The position numbers and the translations under genes were made by a program. A DNA stretch of 64,000 bases from Inonotus obliquus (taxonomy: Eukaryota > Basidiomycota > Agaricomycetes > Hymenochaetales > Hymenochaetaceae). The notes under the pieces were generated by a model, which had not been told where the DNA came from, made no database searches, and worked only from the letters and a program-made list of their open reading frames with translations. The DNA is taken from the NCBI GenBank assembly GCA_032164295.1, contig JAJHTX010000002.1, forward strand, positions 3,286,001-3,350,000. The letters run 5' to 3'. Shown piece after piece: positions 21,201 through 32,441 of this stretch (position 1 is the first letter of the stretch; the number at the start of each line of letters is the position of its first letter).

Positions 21201-24092
21201 TGATGAACTACTCAAAGGCCATCAAGCTTCTCTACCGCGTGGAGAATCCCGAGGTCGTCCAGCTATTCAACGGGAACACGGATAGATTGGAACGGGAGCT
21301 AGAGCGTATGGCACGGAGAAAGTTCCGTTTCTGCATTTCGATGCAACGTTATTCGAAGTTCAACCCACAAGAGCTTGAGAACGCAGAATTCTTGCTGCGT
21401 GCGTATCCAGACATGCAAATTGCGTATCTCGACGAGGAACCACCCAAGCAAAAGGGTGGGGAGCCGCGTCTGTTCTCAGCACTCATCGATGGACACTCGG
21501 AATTGGATGAAAGTGGGAAACGCAAGCCAAAATTCCGTATTGAGCTACCGGGAAATCCTATCATCGGTGATGGAAAGTCGGACAATCAGAACCATGCTAT
21601 CATATTCTATCGAGGAGAATACCTGCAACTTATTGATGCAAACCAGGATAATTACTTGGAGGAATGTATAAAGATCAGGAACATCCTGGGCGAGTTCGAG
21701 GAATATTCTATCTCTAGCCAGAGTCCGTATGCGCAGTGGGGTCACAAAGAATTCAAGAAATCACCTGTCGCCATCATCGGTACTCGCGAATACATTTTCT
21801 CAGAAAATATCGGTGTTCTTGGTGATATCGCGGCCGGCAAAGAGCAAACGTTCGGTACAATGACGGCCCGAGCTCTCGCATGGATTGGTGGAAAGTTGCA
21901 CTACGGGCACCCGGATTTTTTGAACGGTATATTCATGACCACACGGGGTGGTGTTTCAAAGGCTCAGAAGGGCTTACATCTTAATGAGGATATCTTCGCT
22001 GGTATGAATGCATTTGGTCGCGGGGGGCGTATCAAGCATTCCGAATACTACCAATGCGGTAAAGGACGCGATCTCGGTTTCGGAACCATCCTCAACTTCC
22101 AGACCAAGATCGGTACGGGTATGGGTGAACAGATGCTCAGTCGGGAATATTATTACCTTGGAACACAGTTGCCTCTCGATCGTTTCCTGACTTTCTACTA
22201 CGGGCATCCTGGATTCCATATGAACAACATTCTGATCATTATGTCCGTCCGAACCTTCATGATTGTTTGTGAGTTATGTATCGCCTCTTGCTCCACGCTC
22301 GAGTACTGATGCAGGTCTTTTAGTGATATTCCTTGGTACTTTAAACAAGTCCTTGAACATCTGTGTCCTAGACGCGCGAGGGGATCCTATTGGAGGCCAA
22401 GGAGGATGCTACAACCTCCAACCTGCTTTCGACTGGATCAAGCGTAGTATTGTGTCAATCTTCTTGGTTTTCTTTATCGCTTTCCTCCCTTTGTTCCTTC
22501 AAGGTACGTCTCTTGTAGCCCCATGTTACAGGAGTTATTCACCGAGTTTTTGCAGAGCTCGTTGAACGAGGGACCGGGTCCGCACTTATCCGTCTTGCCA
22601 AACACTTCCTCTCATTGTCGCCGATTTTTGAGGTCTTCTCCACCCAGATATACTCCCAATCCATTTTGAATAATTTGACGTTTGGTGGCGCGCGCTACAT
22701 TGCTACCGGTCGAGGATTCGCAACCACGCGCATCTCATTCAGCATCCTTTACTCTCGTTTCGCTGGGCCTAGCATTTACATGGGTATGCGGACTCTGATT
22801 ATGTTGCTATACGCGACCATTACTGTGTGGATCCCTCACTTGATCTACTTCTGGTTCTCCGTCGCGTCTTTATGCATAGCCCCTTTCCTTTTCAACCCGC
22901 ACCAGTTTTCGGTCTCCGATTTCATCATCGATTATAGGGAGTTCTTACGTTGGATGTCACGGGGCAATTCGAAGACAAAGGCGAGCAGTTGGTACGGATA
23001 CTGTCGTCTTTCTCGGACGATGATCACCGGATTCAAGAAGAAAAAATTGGGCCAGCCTTCCGACAAAATGTCTGGAGAAACGCCCCGAGCGCGCTGGAAG
23101 ACGGTTATTGTATCAGAGGTGTTCATTCCCATTATCATGGCGGCTCTTTTCACCATTGCGTATATGTTTGTCAAGTCATTCCCAGATGAGAATGGCAACC
23201 AGCCGCCCAGTCCATTGATTCGCATTGCACTCATTGCCGTCGGCCCCATGGTTTGGAATGCGACGATGCTTTTGGCACTTTTCTTCATATCTCTGTTCCT
23301 TGGGCCAATGCTACAGGGATGCTGTGCGAAGTTTGCGTCCGTCATGGCAGCGACGGCACATTTGCTAGCCCTCATCGGTATTGTTACGTTCTTTGAGTTC
23401 TTCGTGAGTCATATTATTCTTTCGAGAAGACCCTCAATAATCAATGTCGATTATCAGTGGTTCCTTGAGCTCTGGGATGCTTCGCATGCCGTGCTTGGGT
23501 TGATTTGTGTTGTTGCCATTCAGCGAGCCGTTCAGAAGATACTCATATCCGTCTTCCTATCAAGAGAGATGCAGCACGACGAGACGAATCGAGCGTGGTG
23601 GACTGGTAAATGGTACGGCCGCGGCCTTGGCAACAGCGCAATATCACAGCCTGCGCGAGAATATGTCGTTAAGATTGTCGAGATGTCCTTGTGGAGCTCG
23701 GACTTCATTATCGCGCACATACTTCTGTTTATATTAACTCCCCCGCTCCTTATTCCTTTCACAGATCGTCTACACTCAACCATGTTGTGTGAGTAAGATT
23801 GGTTGAGGGTCTATTCTTATCGCTGACGTTATTCGTAGTCTGGCTTCGCCCCTCGAAGCAAATACGACCGCCGCTGTTCTCGACCAAACAGAAGAGACAA
23901 CGCCGATGGATAGTTTTCAAGTTTGGCATCGTATATTTGCTTGCCGTGGCTTTGTTCGTTGCCTTGATCGCTCTGCGTACGTCTCCGCTGGATGGATTTT
24001 TTTCCAAGATTTATTGACAAACGTTCTATTTTCTAGCGGTCATCTTCAAGGATCAGATTACATTCAATTGCACGCTTTGCACCAATATATGA
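18280..24092 (+). CDS. FKS1: 1,3-beta-glucan synthase catalytic subunit (FKS family, GT48)
   Basis: FKS polymerises UDP-glucose into the beta-1,3-glucan of the cell wall at the plasma membrane and is activated by Rho1; it is the target of echinocandins. Nine exons (18280-18463, 18545-18728, 18794-19478, 19533-20522, 20579-22268, 22324-22503, 22556-23788, 23839-23976, 24037-24092) give 1779 aa, the normal size. The N-terminal cytosolic part contains the conserved [18 protein letters not shown] and [18 protein letters not shown] blocks (FKS1 dom1). A first group of membrane spans lies around residues 410-650. The large cytosolic catalytic domain includes [13 protein letters not shown], [14 protein letters not shown] and [20 protein letters not shown] blocks. 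A second membrane group fills the C-terminal third. The last exon encodes a short Cys-containing tail. The family call is certain; the paralogue number is inferred from its being the only one seen. Confidence 0.97.
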
Positions 24093-24484
24093 TAGAAGTT
24101 GGCAGGCCTGGCGAACAAGGATACCCAGTTGGACTGTGTCTGACGATAGCATTGGTTGACGTTTTCTTTTATACATTGCATCTGGACAATAACCAAGTTG
24201 CCGTTGCATGATTCATCTACGACTATCTACGTGGCTTACAGTGTCATTAATAATCAGTCAGAGAATGGCATGTATCAATTTTCAGCGGTTGGTTAGAAAT
24301 GTGTTGGTATATAGTATTATTACATAAGTATATAGTGATAAGATATCTCGTGTATCTCGTGACCCTCTTTCAAAACGCGCCTCGGACTTGCATGCGGAAC
24401 GAATTTTGGTGGAGTCCCTTGTCGCCTTTCTCCTCGACTCCCATGAGCTGCACCCCGCTCGTGGTCCGACATGTTGTGCCAGAC
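24093..24484. other. Intergenic region between FKS and PTC7
   Basis: This stretch of nearly 0.4 kb holds the FKS 3' untranslated region and the PTC7 promoter. Two in-frame ATG codons (24392 and 24443) lie upstream of the chosen PTC7 start and could extend that protein. Nothing else was recognised. Confidence 0.4.
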
Positions 24485-26047
24485 ATGGCACGAGCCATCC
24501 CGCGTTTCAGACAGCTATCTTCCACCCGACGCTTTATGTCCTCATCGCCTCACAGTAGACCTTTCAAGATCCATGTCGGTGCTAGTTTTGCTGGAAAGCC
24601 GTCAGAGTTTCGTACAGCCCTGTCAAAGCAACGTAAACCCATCCTTGACTTTCCTCCGGACAGCGACATCGCTCTTTGGCGAGCTGAAATGCTAGCTAGA
24701 CCAAAATCAATGCGTTCGAGAGATGCGGGAGAAGATTTCTTTTACGTGCAAGAGGTACGCCGTCAGGGTTTCTCTAATATGTCAGACGCACGTGCCAAAG
24801 CTGACATACACAGATGCGCAATCATTCTGTAAGTTTAGTCCTCCAAGACCGTTTTGGAGTATTCACGTATGCTGCGATAGGGTGTTTCGTTCGGAGTTGC
24901 GGATGGTGTCGGCGGTTGGGTAGACGTCGGGGTAGATCCCTCATTGTTCGCTCAAGCTCTGATGTATCATTCTCACCGATATTCTAAACAATCATGGGCT
25001 GGCGAGCCGGAGATCAATCCTTTGGACACCTACGAGGAGCGGGAACAGGTCGAGGGATGGGAACTTACGCCTAGGGAATGCCTTGAACTAGCACATGGTG
25101 CAGTGTTAAGAGATAAGACCATACAAGCAGGTAATTACACCGTGCGTTTTATAGATTGCTCCCTCTGACAATAGAAGTGTTCAGGCTCAAGTACTGCCTG
25201 TTTGATAAACGTCAATGCGTCAAACGGTTTGTTGCGAGCAGCTAAGTACGTTCTTTTCCATTTCGTTATGAGGAATGATACGCTGACATTTCCCCACATT
25301 CAGCTTAGGCGATAGCGGTTTCTGTATATTCCGATCTTCAAATCTTTATTACTATCAGATGCCCCAGAATCACTTCTTCAATTGTCCAAAGTACGTCCTT
25401 ATGTATTATCTTTTCATTCTTACTCCGACTCACGTAACACAGGCAGCTATCCAAGGTTCCAACTTTTTCAGGACGACTCAAAAACGCTTATATGGACTCG
25501 GCCCGAGATGCAGACCTTTACGAAACGAAACTTAGAAATGGTGACATCATAATCGCATACGTAAGTATTCCGCGCGCCATTCTCCAAGCTGGTTCAGTTA
25601 TGTGGATTTATTTGTACAGACGGATGGACTGTCCGACAATGTCTTCTCGCACGAGACGTTACAAATATGTACTCTTATCAGCCGTTCAAGTGCTCCGGAA
25701 AGCCAGCAGGCACAGGACATTGCAGATAAGCTTGTATTATACGCGCGATCATGCATGATGAAAGAGGATCGGGTCAGTCCGTTTGAGAGTACGTCCTTGA
25801 ACAGCTGTTCCTAGCAGTCTGTCAACTTGACTGACCACTTTGTTAGTTGCATCTGCTCGGGTAGGACAATACCTTCCAGGAGGGGTAAGCATAATTAGTA
25901 TGATATCGTTAGTCTGGCACTAATAGCCCTCTTCATGCAATTCTAGAAAGTTGACGAGTAAGTCCTCTTCTTTCGGTTCTCTCAGACTAGGCTCATCACA
26001 TCCTCAGCGTAACAGTGGTTGTCGCCCTCATCGAAGAAACAGCTTGA
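24485..26047 (+). CDS. PTC7: PTC7-like mitochondrial PP2C phosphatase
   Basis: Ptc7 is a metal-dependent (PPM) Ser/Thr phosphatase of mitochondria that activates coenzyme Q synthesis in yeast by dephosphorylating Coq7. Ten exons (24485-24754, 24814-24828, 24881-25130, 25185-25245, 25304-25390, 25443-25560, 25620-25788, 25847-25884, 25947-25957, 26008-26047) give 352 aa. I chose the ATG at 24485 because of its good context and because it starts an Arg/Ser-rich presequence (MARAIPRFRQLSSTRRF); in-frame ATGs at 24443 and 24392 are alternatives. Metal-binding motifs are visible: GVADGVGGW (Asp103), NLGDSG (Asp202), TDGLSDN (Asp269, Asp273) and the final DD near the VDDVTVVVALI ending. Two exons are only 15 and 11 nt long, both needed to keep conserved residues. 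Confidence 0.92.
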
Positions 26048-26443
26048 AATCTATAGTTCTTTGTAGCAAATTGACTTTCTTTGTTTATCCTAAATTATTC
26101 GCTTTACCCTGTTCTCGGATTTCTCCCCCGTTGCTTTTGTTCACCCAACTTTTCGGCTTCAATACCGAGCAACAATATAGTAGAATAGAGCTATTGTTAG
26201 TTCTTGATAATGTATACCGTGATTAATGTCATAAACCGACCGAGGATGAAGTCTTTCTGCCCGACTTCTGTGTGTAGGCTTCCGCTCTTCAAGAATCCAG
26301 TAAAAGAACCCTTTCTATCCAGCTATCTATTCCGACATCGCAAATCCTTATACAAGAGTGCAGCGAAACAGTGTCCCTAATAATACACATAAAAATACAC
26401 CATTGCCTTTACTTATCGATTGGTTATGCATCCAAATGTCGGC
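26048..26443. other. Convergent 3' intergenic region
   Basis: This stretch lies between the stop codons of PTC7 (+) and the kinase gene (-). It is AT-rich and without credible coding sequence. Confidence 0.45.
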
Positions 26444-28777
26444 CTACGAATCACCACCGTCATAAAAAACGATCCCCATCCGTCTCCTCTCTCTAAATAA
26501 TTGTCTCATCACTTCTTTGACCCCTGTTACCGAGGGCCGACTTCTAGGATCGTCTCGCCAACATGATTGGAGGAACATCCAAACTTCCGGTGAGATATTT
26601 GGGTAAGCTGCCCGAAGAGGTTTAATGCCCCTCATGACCTCGTGCAGGACTTGTACATCGTTCTTTCGGTAATAGTACGGTACTTTGCCGCTTGTAATCT
26701 GTTTTAATAAGGATTAGAAATGTGAAGTTTCCCCCTGGAAGGAAACGAACCTCGAGGACTGTACTCCCGAAGGACCAGATATCGGTGAATGTTGACAGTT
26801 GGATCGACCCTTGACACTCATACCCTTTGGACTCATTGTAAGTACCAAAGAGTTCAAAGGCCATCCACCTCACAGATCCGGCAAAGGTCGACGCAGTATG
26901 TTCGGCTCCCGTCGTCTCTTCAATAATGGTAGATATCCCGAAATCTGTAAGCAACGCGTTTCCGGCATCGGATATCAGGACATTGGACTATGCGAAGATC
27001 ATGAGTTGGTGTATAAGGAAGAGGCTTGGGATCTTACGAACAGCTTTGAGGTCTCCGTGGATTACTGGTGGAGAGAAGCAGTGCACTAGTGAGACGACAT
27101 CAACGTGAGACGTGTCCACGAGTTCAAGATACCGATCTAGCTCACAGTACTCAAGGCCTGAAGCGACTTCATATAGCTAAGTGTACAGCAACACACCAAG
27201 TTCAGTCCAAGTTTCGGATGAAGGAGAAAGAGAACACTCACAAGTTTGAGTCTTTGCGAAAGCGTACGCTCAACATCTTGTCCTTCAAAGAACTTGGATG
27301 CGTTGCCATTGGACATCCAGGGAGAGATCATTGACGAGTATCTTCCCATGTCGTGCACAACTCCGTACAGAGGAACAACATGGTTGTGCCGAAGCTTCTT
27401 CCAGATATTAAGTTCCTGGTTTAGACGCTATATGGTACGAATCAACTGATATTCGGTGAATCCACGGAGTCGTTTCCTTACCTTCTGCATTTTTGCTTCC
27501 GTCTTATCGTCATAGCCGAATGAACGGATGATTTTGATAGCCACCTAGAGTGATATTAACGAAATTGTTTAGAAGATTGGCTCGGGTTGCTTACAGTTTC
27601 ACTGCGACCGTTAGTATCCCAGCTTCCTCTCCAGATGTCTGAAAAGCCTCCAATAGCGACAGCATGGCCGTCAAGCTTGATTATTTGCCCTGTAAGATCG
27701 GCTATGTCCAGTTCAATCTCCCGACCAACCGGATACGCAGAAACAGCCAGATGCACACGACCAAGTTCAAATACCAGTTCAGGATCAATAGGAGAAGCTG
27801 GACGTTCAGGCCGGTCCTCTTCTACCTCTTCTATGATATCAAGGCCCTCGAGATCGTCGTCCATTTTGAAGTCGCTCATTTCTGGCCAATCCTCTTCATC
27901 TACCTCATAGGCAGTTAAACCAGACCAGGACGAGAATCTTCGCGAACGAGAAGTTGCAGTGTGTAGAGTTGTCCCCGAAAGTGCAGAGCCTCGTCGAGAT
28001 GCCTTGCCATTCTGCGGGGACGGTGTTGTTTGGAGGGATGAGAAAGCGTCTGAAAATTCCCTTACAAGGGCTGCTTCAATTAATGAGATTATCAGTTTTG
28101 CAAATCCAAAAATAGAAATATGTTAGGCCTACGGCTCTCAGTCGGCACATCTTCACCGATAACCAGCACGGGCTTCAGACAGGCTTCAATCTCATTGGTC
28201 CAAATCTTCAGTTCTTGCGCTGACTTGAAGCATATATGCAGATTCTTCGAGTTGTAGACGATCCTTAGGCAATTGTCCTTCAAAGTATCCGGAGAACAGG
28301 ACTTTATTTCGCTGAAAGGGATACTAGCGCATGGTTTGGACAGCGCGGTACTCTGCAGGAGTTATTAGGAGCGAGCACGGCTATTATCTTGCCCGGATTT
28401 GACCCACGGAATCTTTGAAAAAGAGTAGCTCATCCCCGGCCAAGCATATCCAGAGTCGCGTGAAGCGGAAAAGACTGATGCCGGCGTCGATCCCCTTCAC
28501 TAGTGCTCGGTTTGAGCGGAGGATCTGCCCGCGATATTCCACATCTGACGGCCTCATGTAGAGCGCGTGTACAAGGAGGTTGTGAGGAAAGGAGAAAGGG
28601 GGAGGTGACAATCTAGCCAGAACTTCACGTTTTCAGTGAAGGAATGGGGGTGTGCACTGCGATCACCCAAAACGGAGGAACGGCGGGATCCAAATACATT
28701 CGCACAGGATCTTGACAGTTGATCAAAGTAGGGTCGAGTTTCAGTGTGGGAAAGGAGAAAAGAAGGTTTAGTACCAT
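26444..28777 (-). CDS. PH-domain protein with TKL-like kinase domain
   Basis: Ten exons (28777..28629, 28612..28408, 28352..28133, 28073..27595, 27544..27482, 27427..27242, 27176..27146, 27085..27042, 26987..26751, 26698..26444) give 622 aa. Residues about 67-165 form a pleckstrin-homology domain (DVEYRGQILR, WICLAGDELLFFKDS, CLRIVYNSKNLHICFKS, LKIWTNEIEACL). A linker rich in Ser and acidic residues follows. The kinase domain has VAIK with Lys355, the catalytic loop HGDLKASN (Asp456), DFG (474-476), an activation segment with FAGSVRWMAFE and TDIWSFGS, and the conserved Arg in DDPRSRPS. Arg of HRD is replaced by Gly (HGD), a pattern common in agaricomycete TKL-type kinases. Catalytic activity looks possible. 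The pathway is unknown; the PH domain suggests membrane lipid recruitment. Confidence 0.85.
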
Positions 28778-28997
28778 GATGGAAGAAAACTTATAATGCG
28801 TTATCCGCAATAGTAGATAAGCATCGGAAATGAAGTGAAAGCCCTACTTGTTCGAGTATTCGTTTGGGATTTCCGCATCTTTCCGACAGTACAAGTCTAC
28901 CTAATCCTAATAATACACCACTTGCTATTTGCCCTGATGTTAAAAGTTATCAAAAAATTCATCCTTTCCTTGGTGAAAAGGGAAAACTCACTCCAGA

Positions 28998-31900
28998 TCA
29001 CAGCTTCCTCTCAATGAAACTTTCAATTGCCCCCTCCGGAGTCAGTGGGTATTCCTTCAGCACTACTTCGTCATTGACAATGAATGTGTTTGGCTATAAT
29101 CCCACCGGTCAGCCGACAGGAAACCGTATGATCAAAGAAGTTTGCCAAACCTGTACAAATGCTTTACGAGGCTATGTTGACACGACAGATCAGTTACAGC
29201 AAATGTGGTCTGCATGGCTGAATGGGAAGTACCTGTTTCTTCTTCAATACAATATCCCGCAATTCACCATCCCAGCCGGGCAAGGGAGTCGTGAGCTCCG
29301 TGTAGAACGCTCGCGCACCAGATCCGTCTGCGGTGCTCTTACGGACTTGCAAGTCAATAAGAAGCTTTCCGGCTGCATCACGCCCTTCTGCGAATACTTT
29401 CGCACGGTCAACACGGATGTATGCGTTCTCCAGTTCGCCTGATTCATCGCGTATTTCTTCCACACTTGCGATGCCTGATCGCACCAGATGTTGCGTGATG
29501 CCCATCCTGTGAACAGGAAACGACTTAGTTCATCACGGGTTTTCGTAATACGAAGCAACGCAAATGAGTTCTAACCGAGCTTGCATGTGCGCCTGTCCGT
29601 GCTTCTTTGTTTTCGGGTCGTAGAATTCGAGAGCACGGAGGCCCATCCGCGCCATCAGCAAGAAAGTTATATAGATTATGCTTTCTTTGTCCTCCTTGGA
29701 GGTGTACTGTCTCCAAAGCAGTCAGTTGGAATCATTAAGCAACCGTGCAATCACTAACGCCGAAGAGTCCCAGGATTTCCTCGTTGCTGGCCACTAAGTG
29801 AGACAGTTGTGAGAACCTCTTCGGAAAGACACGAAGGGAGGTGACATACAATAAAGGGCAGCTGTCTCAGCTCGGCATTCCTCCATGGATGAGGACACCT
29901 CGCCGAGCACCGAGTCGGGGGTCTGGCCCGGCTTGTACCACGACGTTCTATGTCATATGAATACGGGACACTCATGAAAAAAAAAACTAACTGATTACGG
30001 ACATCGACTTCCCTGTTAGTGGGTTGATAATCTATTTATTTGGTGCAGTTGGATACGTTGAGGTTCTGCCGCAGTGTCGAAATTGGGAGGCTTACTTTTT
30101 CAGGATCGAAGTTCTTTTTGCCATCGGCTGATTCTTGGAAAAGCTTGCCCGAGCCATGTCCCAGGAGTTCGTGATTGGCAACTTGCACCTCGAATGCGCG
30201 GGTATCCCAAGCATTGTAGAGGTCCACGTCATCCGGATGGATAAAAGTGAGCTCCTCGTCTAAATTAAAAATCAGGCAACTACTCTGCAACTTCCATGGA
30301 GGTTCTGAATACATACTTGGCGATTTTGCTGCGAGTATGTTCTATCAAGGGTATATCTCAGGTAAAATCGGAGGAAATGAGGTTTCGGCTCACTGCTAGG
30401 GACACATTCTTGAAGCCGAGCGATTCTCTGATTTCGTAGTAGTTCTGGGATGATGGTCAGGAAGAGTCAAGGCACCTCAGCAACTGATCACAAACTGGAA
30501 TCTGTAGGCCGAGAATAACGATTAGAAATTTAGAAAAAATGAAAGCAACATCTCATCACGTACGTTTATGCCCGCAGGGATGCCTATTTATAGAAGTAAT
30601 CAACGAAGGCTTTCCTAGGACAATGATCTCACGTCATACCTCCAGTTGCGAAGTTGACCACCTCGAGAGCTGTGAAGTCAGGTTTCCTGAACACGTCGAC
30701 CTCGAAGTCCGGGCCCCACGGCAAGGTCTTAATGAGCTCTGGAGCACGTTCAACGAGCTTCTCGTACTTCGCGCTCAGCTGCTTATTAACTATTGCCGTG
30801 AAGCCCTCCCATTCCGCACGTGCACCATACGGGTCGACGTATGTTTCGATGAAACCGATGTAGGACTCCACTACTGGTCCGATGTCTTTCACCCATGAGC
30901 GGGAGCCTGCTTTGTGCGCTTCTATGGAACCAGTCTGGAACCTTGAAGAAGTGATTGATTTTGCTATGTGTGAAAATGCTGATCAGGTCTTACGATTCTA
31001 TGTAACCATCGAGCATGTCTTCTTGATGTTTGTTTGCAGCGTACTTCTTCGCCTTAGTACAGGTCAGACGCGTAGCGAGGCAATAGGTCGAGCATTTTTA
31101 CCTCTTTTAGGTTATCAGCAGCCTTCTGTAAAGCTGACGTGAAATCTCCATATCGCACTTCGAGCGAAAAATTCAAGTTGTTAACTTTGACTTGGTGGGT
31201 GGCCTTTGCCTTTGAGTCGACGGATGCCACGTGCAATATAAACGTCTTGTCGTCCACTTTCTCAATACTGCCAACCAATCAGCGGAAAATCTGGTCGATG
31301 TAGTCATGATTTTCTTACGGACCGTGTATTTAAGACATCGACGCCCTCCTTCTCAGCAGCAGTTTGGATCGCGTTTACCTCTTCATCGGTGATCGGCTCT
31401 CCAAGATAGTAATTGGAAACGTGGCCATCCGCACGCTTTCCAATTGTGAGGGTGGATTCTGGGAGCGTCGAGTAAATGTAGCCTCTCAGCTATGTATAAT
31501 AAAGTCATTGAGATGGAATATTTTGCAACATTTACGATCACACATACTTTCTCCCACAGCGGAACAGCCTCGTTCGTATTGGCAGATACTTTCACAACGT
31601 CCGAAAACTTGACTTCGGGAATACGAGGGATAATTTTTGTGAAGCCAAATGATCGATAGTTGACAAGATTGCTCAACACCTATAAAATGGTGATTAAATG
31701 CGTGCACAAACTAGAACAATATGAAGTACCAACCTGGGACGAATATTGCAGCAGATTTGTCCAATCGTCATCACTGAGACCCGATTTTGATTTCAGATCC
31801 TCAAGGTTTGCGAGCTTGCCGTTATCACTGAATGTTAGTACGAGCAAATCGTGCAATGCAGACGCCTGTGGCGTCCATTGGCCTTGAATAATCCTAGCAC

Positions 31901-32094
31901 CTGCCCAGCTTGCAAGTGAGATGTAGTGGGCGTACTTCTTCTCCTTTGAGCTGCGTTTTGATGAGCTCTGCTCGTTCCATAGCCTGTCAACATATTACTG
32001 ACCTAAGCTGAGTGAAGGCTTGGGCAACCTCAAGGCTACAGAAGGGGGTACTACGGTCAGCGTAGAACCGTTCGATGTGGGCAGCCGGAGGCAT
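28998..32094 (-). CDS. DPP3: Dipeptidyl peptidase III (zinc metallopeptidase M49)
   Basis: DPP III removes dipeptides from the N terminus of short peptides in the cytosol. Nineteen exons give 694 aa, the usual size: 32094..32003, 31950..31734, 31679..31548, 31489..31323, 31267..31102, 31052..30994, 30941..30640, 30583..30564, 30501..30496, 30444..30394, 30341..30317, 30259..30096, 30031..30003, 29947..29850, 29793..29759, 29706..29576, 29506..29233, 29171..29151 and 29093..28998. The zinc site HELLGH is at residues 442-447 and the second motif EECRAE at 499-504. Other family blocks are WVKDIGPVVESYIGF, GINIPNY and the terminal PRKAFVQPNT. Several exons are tiny; one of 6 nt encodes the Ile-Pro of GINIPNY. 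An in-frame upstream ATG at 32244 would add 50 Arg-rich residues resembling a mitochondrial presequence. The gene is divergent from the YME1-like gene. Confidence 0.95.
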
Positions 32095-32441
32095 AGTCTT
32101 GCACGAGTATCGAGGAACGACGGAAACAGAGAACAGGCGAGCTTGGTCGATATACTGCTTGTGATTGATATTTATCTTTGGTCGAAATGCACGTCTTTGA
32201 GGAACGCGAGCGCGCGTTCTAGTAGTGAAATGAACAGAGAGCATGTGACAAAGAGTGATGGGTGATTTCCTTCTTGAGGATTTCACTCAGATATTTATAA
32301 TATTCCTCCGGCTAAACCCGGCACGGAGTTCGGCAGTCCGACGTAAGCATCCATCCAAATTCACGTCTCGTTTCTGCTCAGCGTTACTCACTCTACTCTA
32401 CGTGCTCGCCCACAACTATCACAGCGAGTCGCCTTGTGCAC
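32095..32441. promoter_or_regulatory. Divergent promoter region, DPP3 / YME1-like
   Basis: This 347-bp stretch separates the two start codons. Part of it may be coding if DPP3 starts at the upstream ATG (32244). No TATA box is evident. Confidence 0.4.

Noticed and set aside
31984..32002. 19-bp intron in DPP III after the first exon
   Set aside because: It is too short to be spliced. Using the acceptor at 31951 gives a normal 52-bp intron and a better match to the family (QLSSKEKKYAHY).
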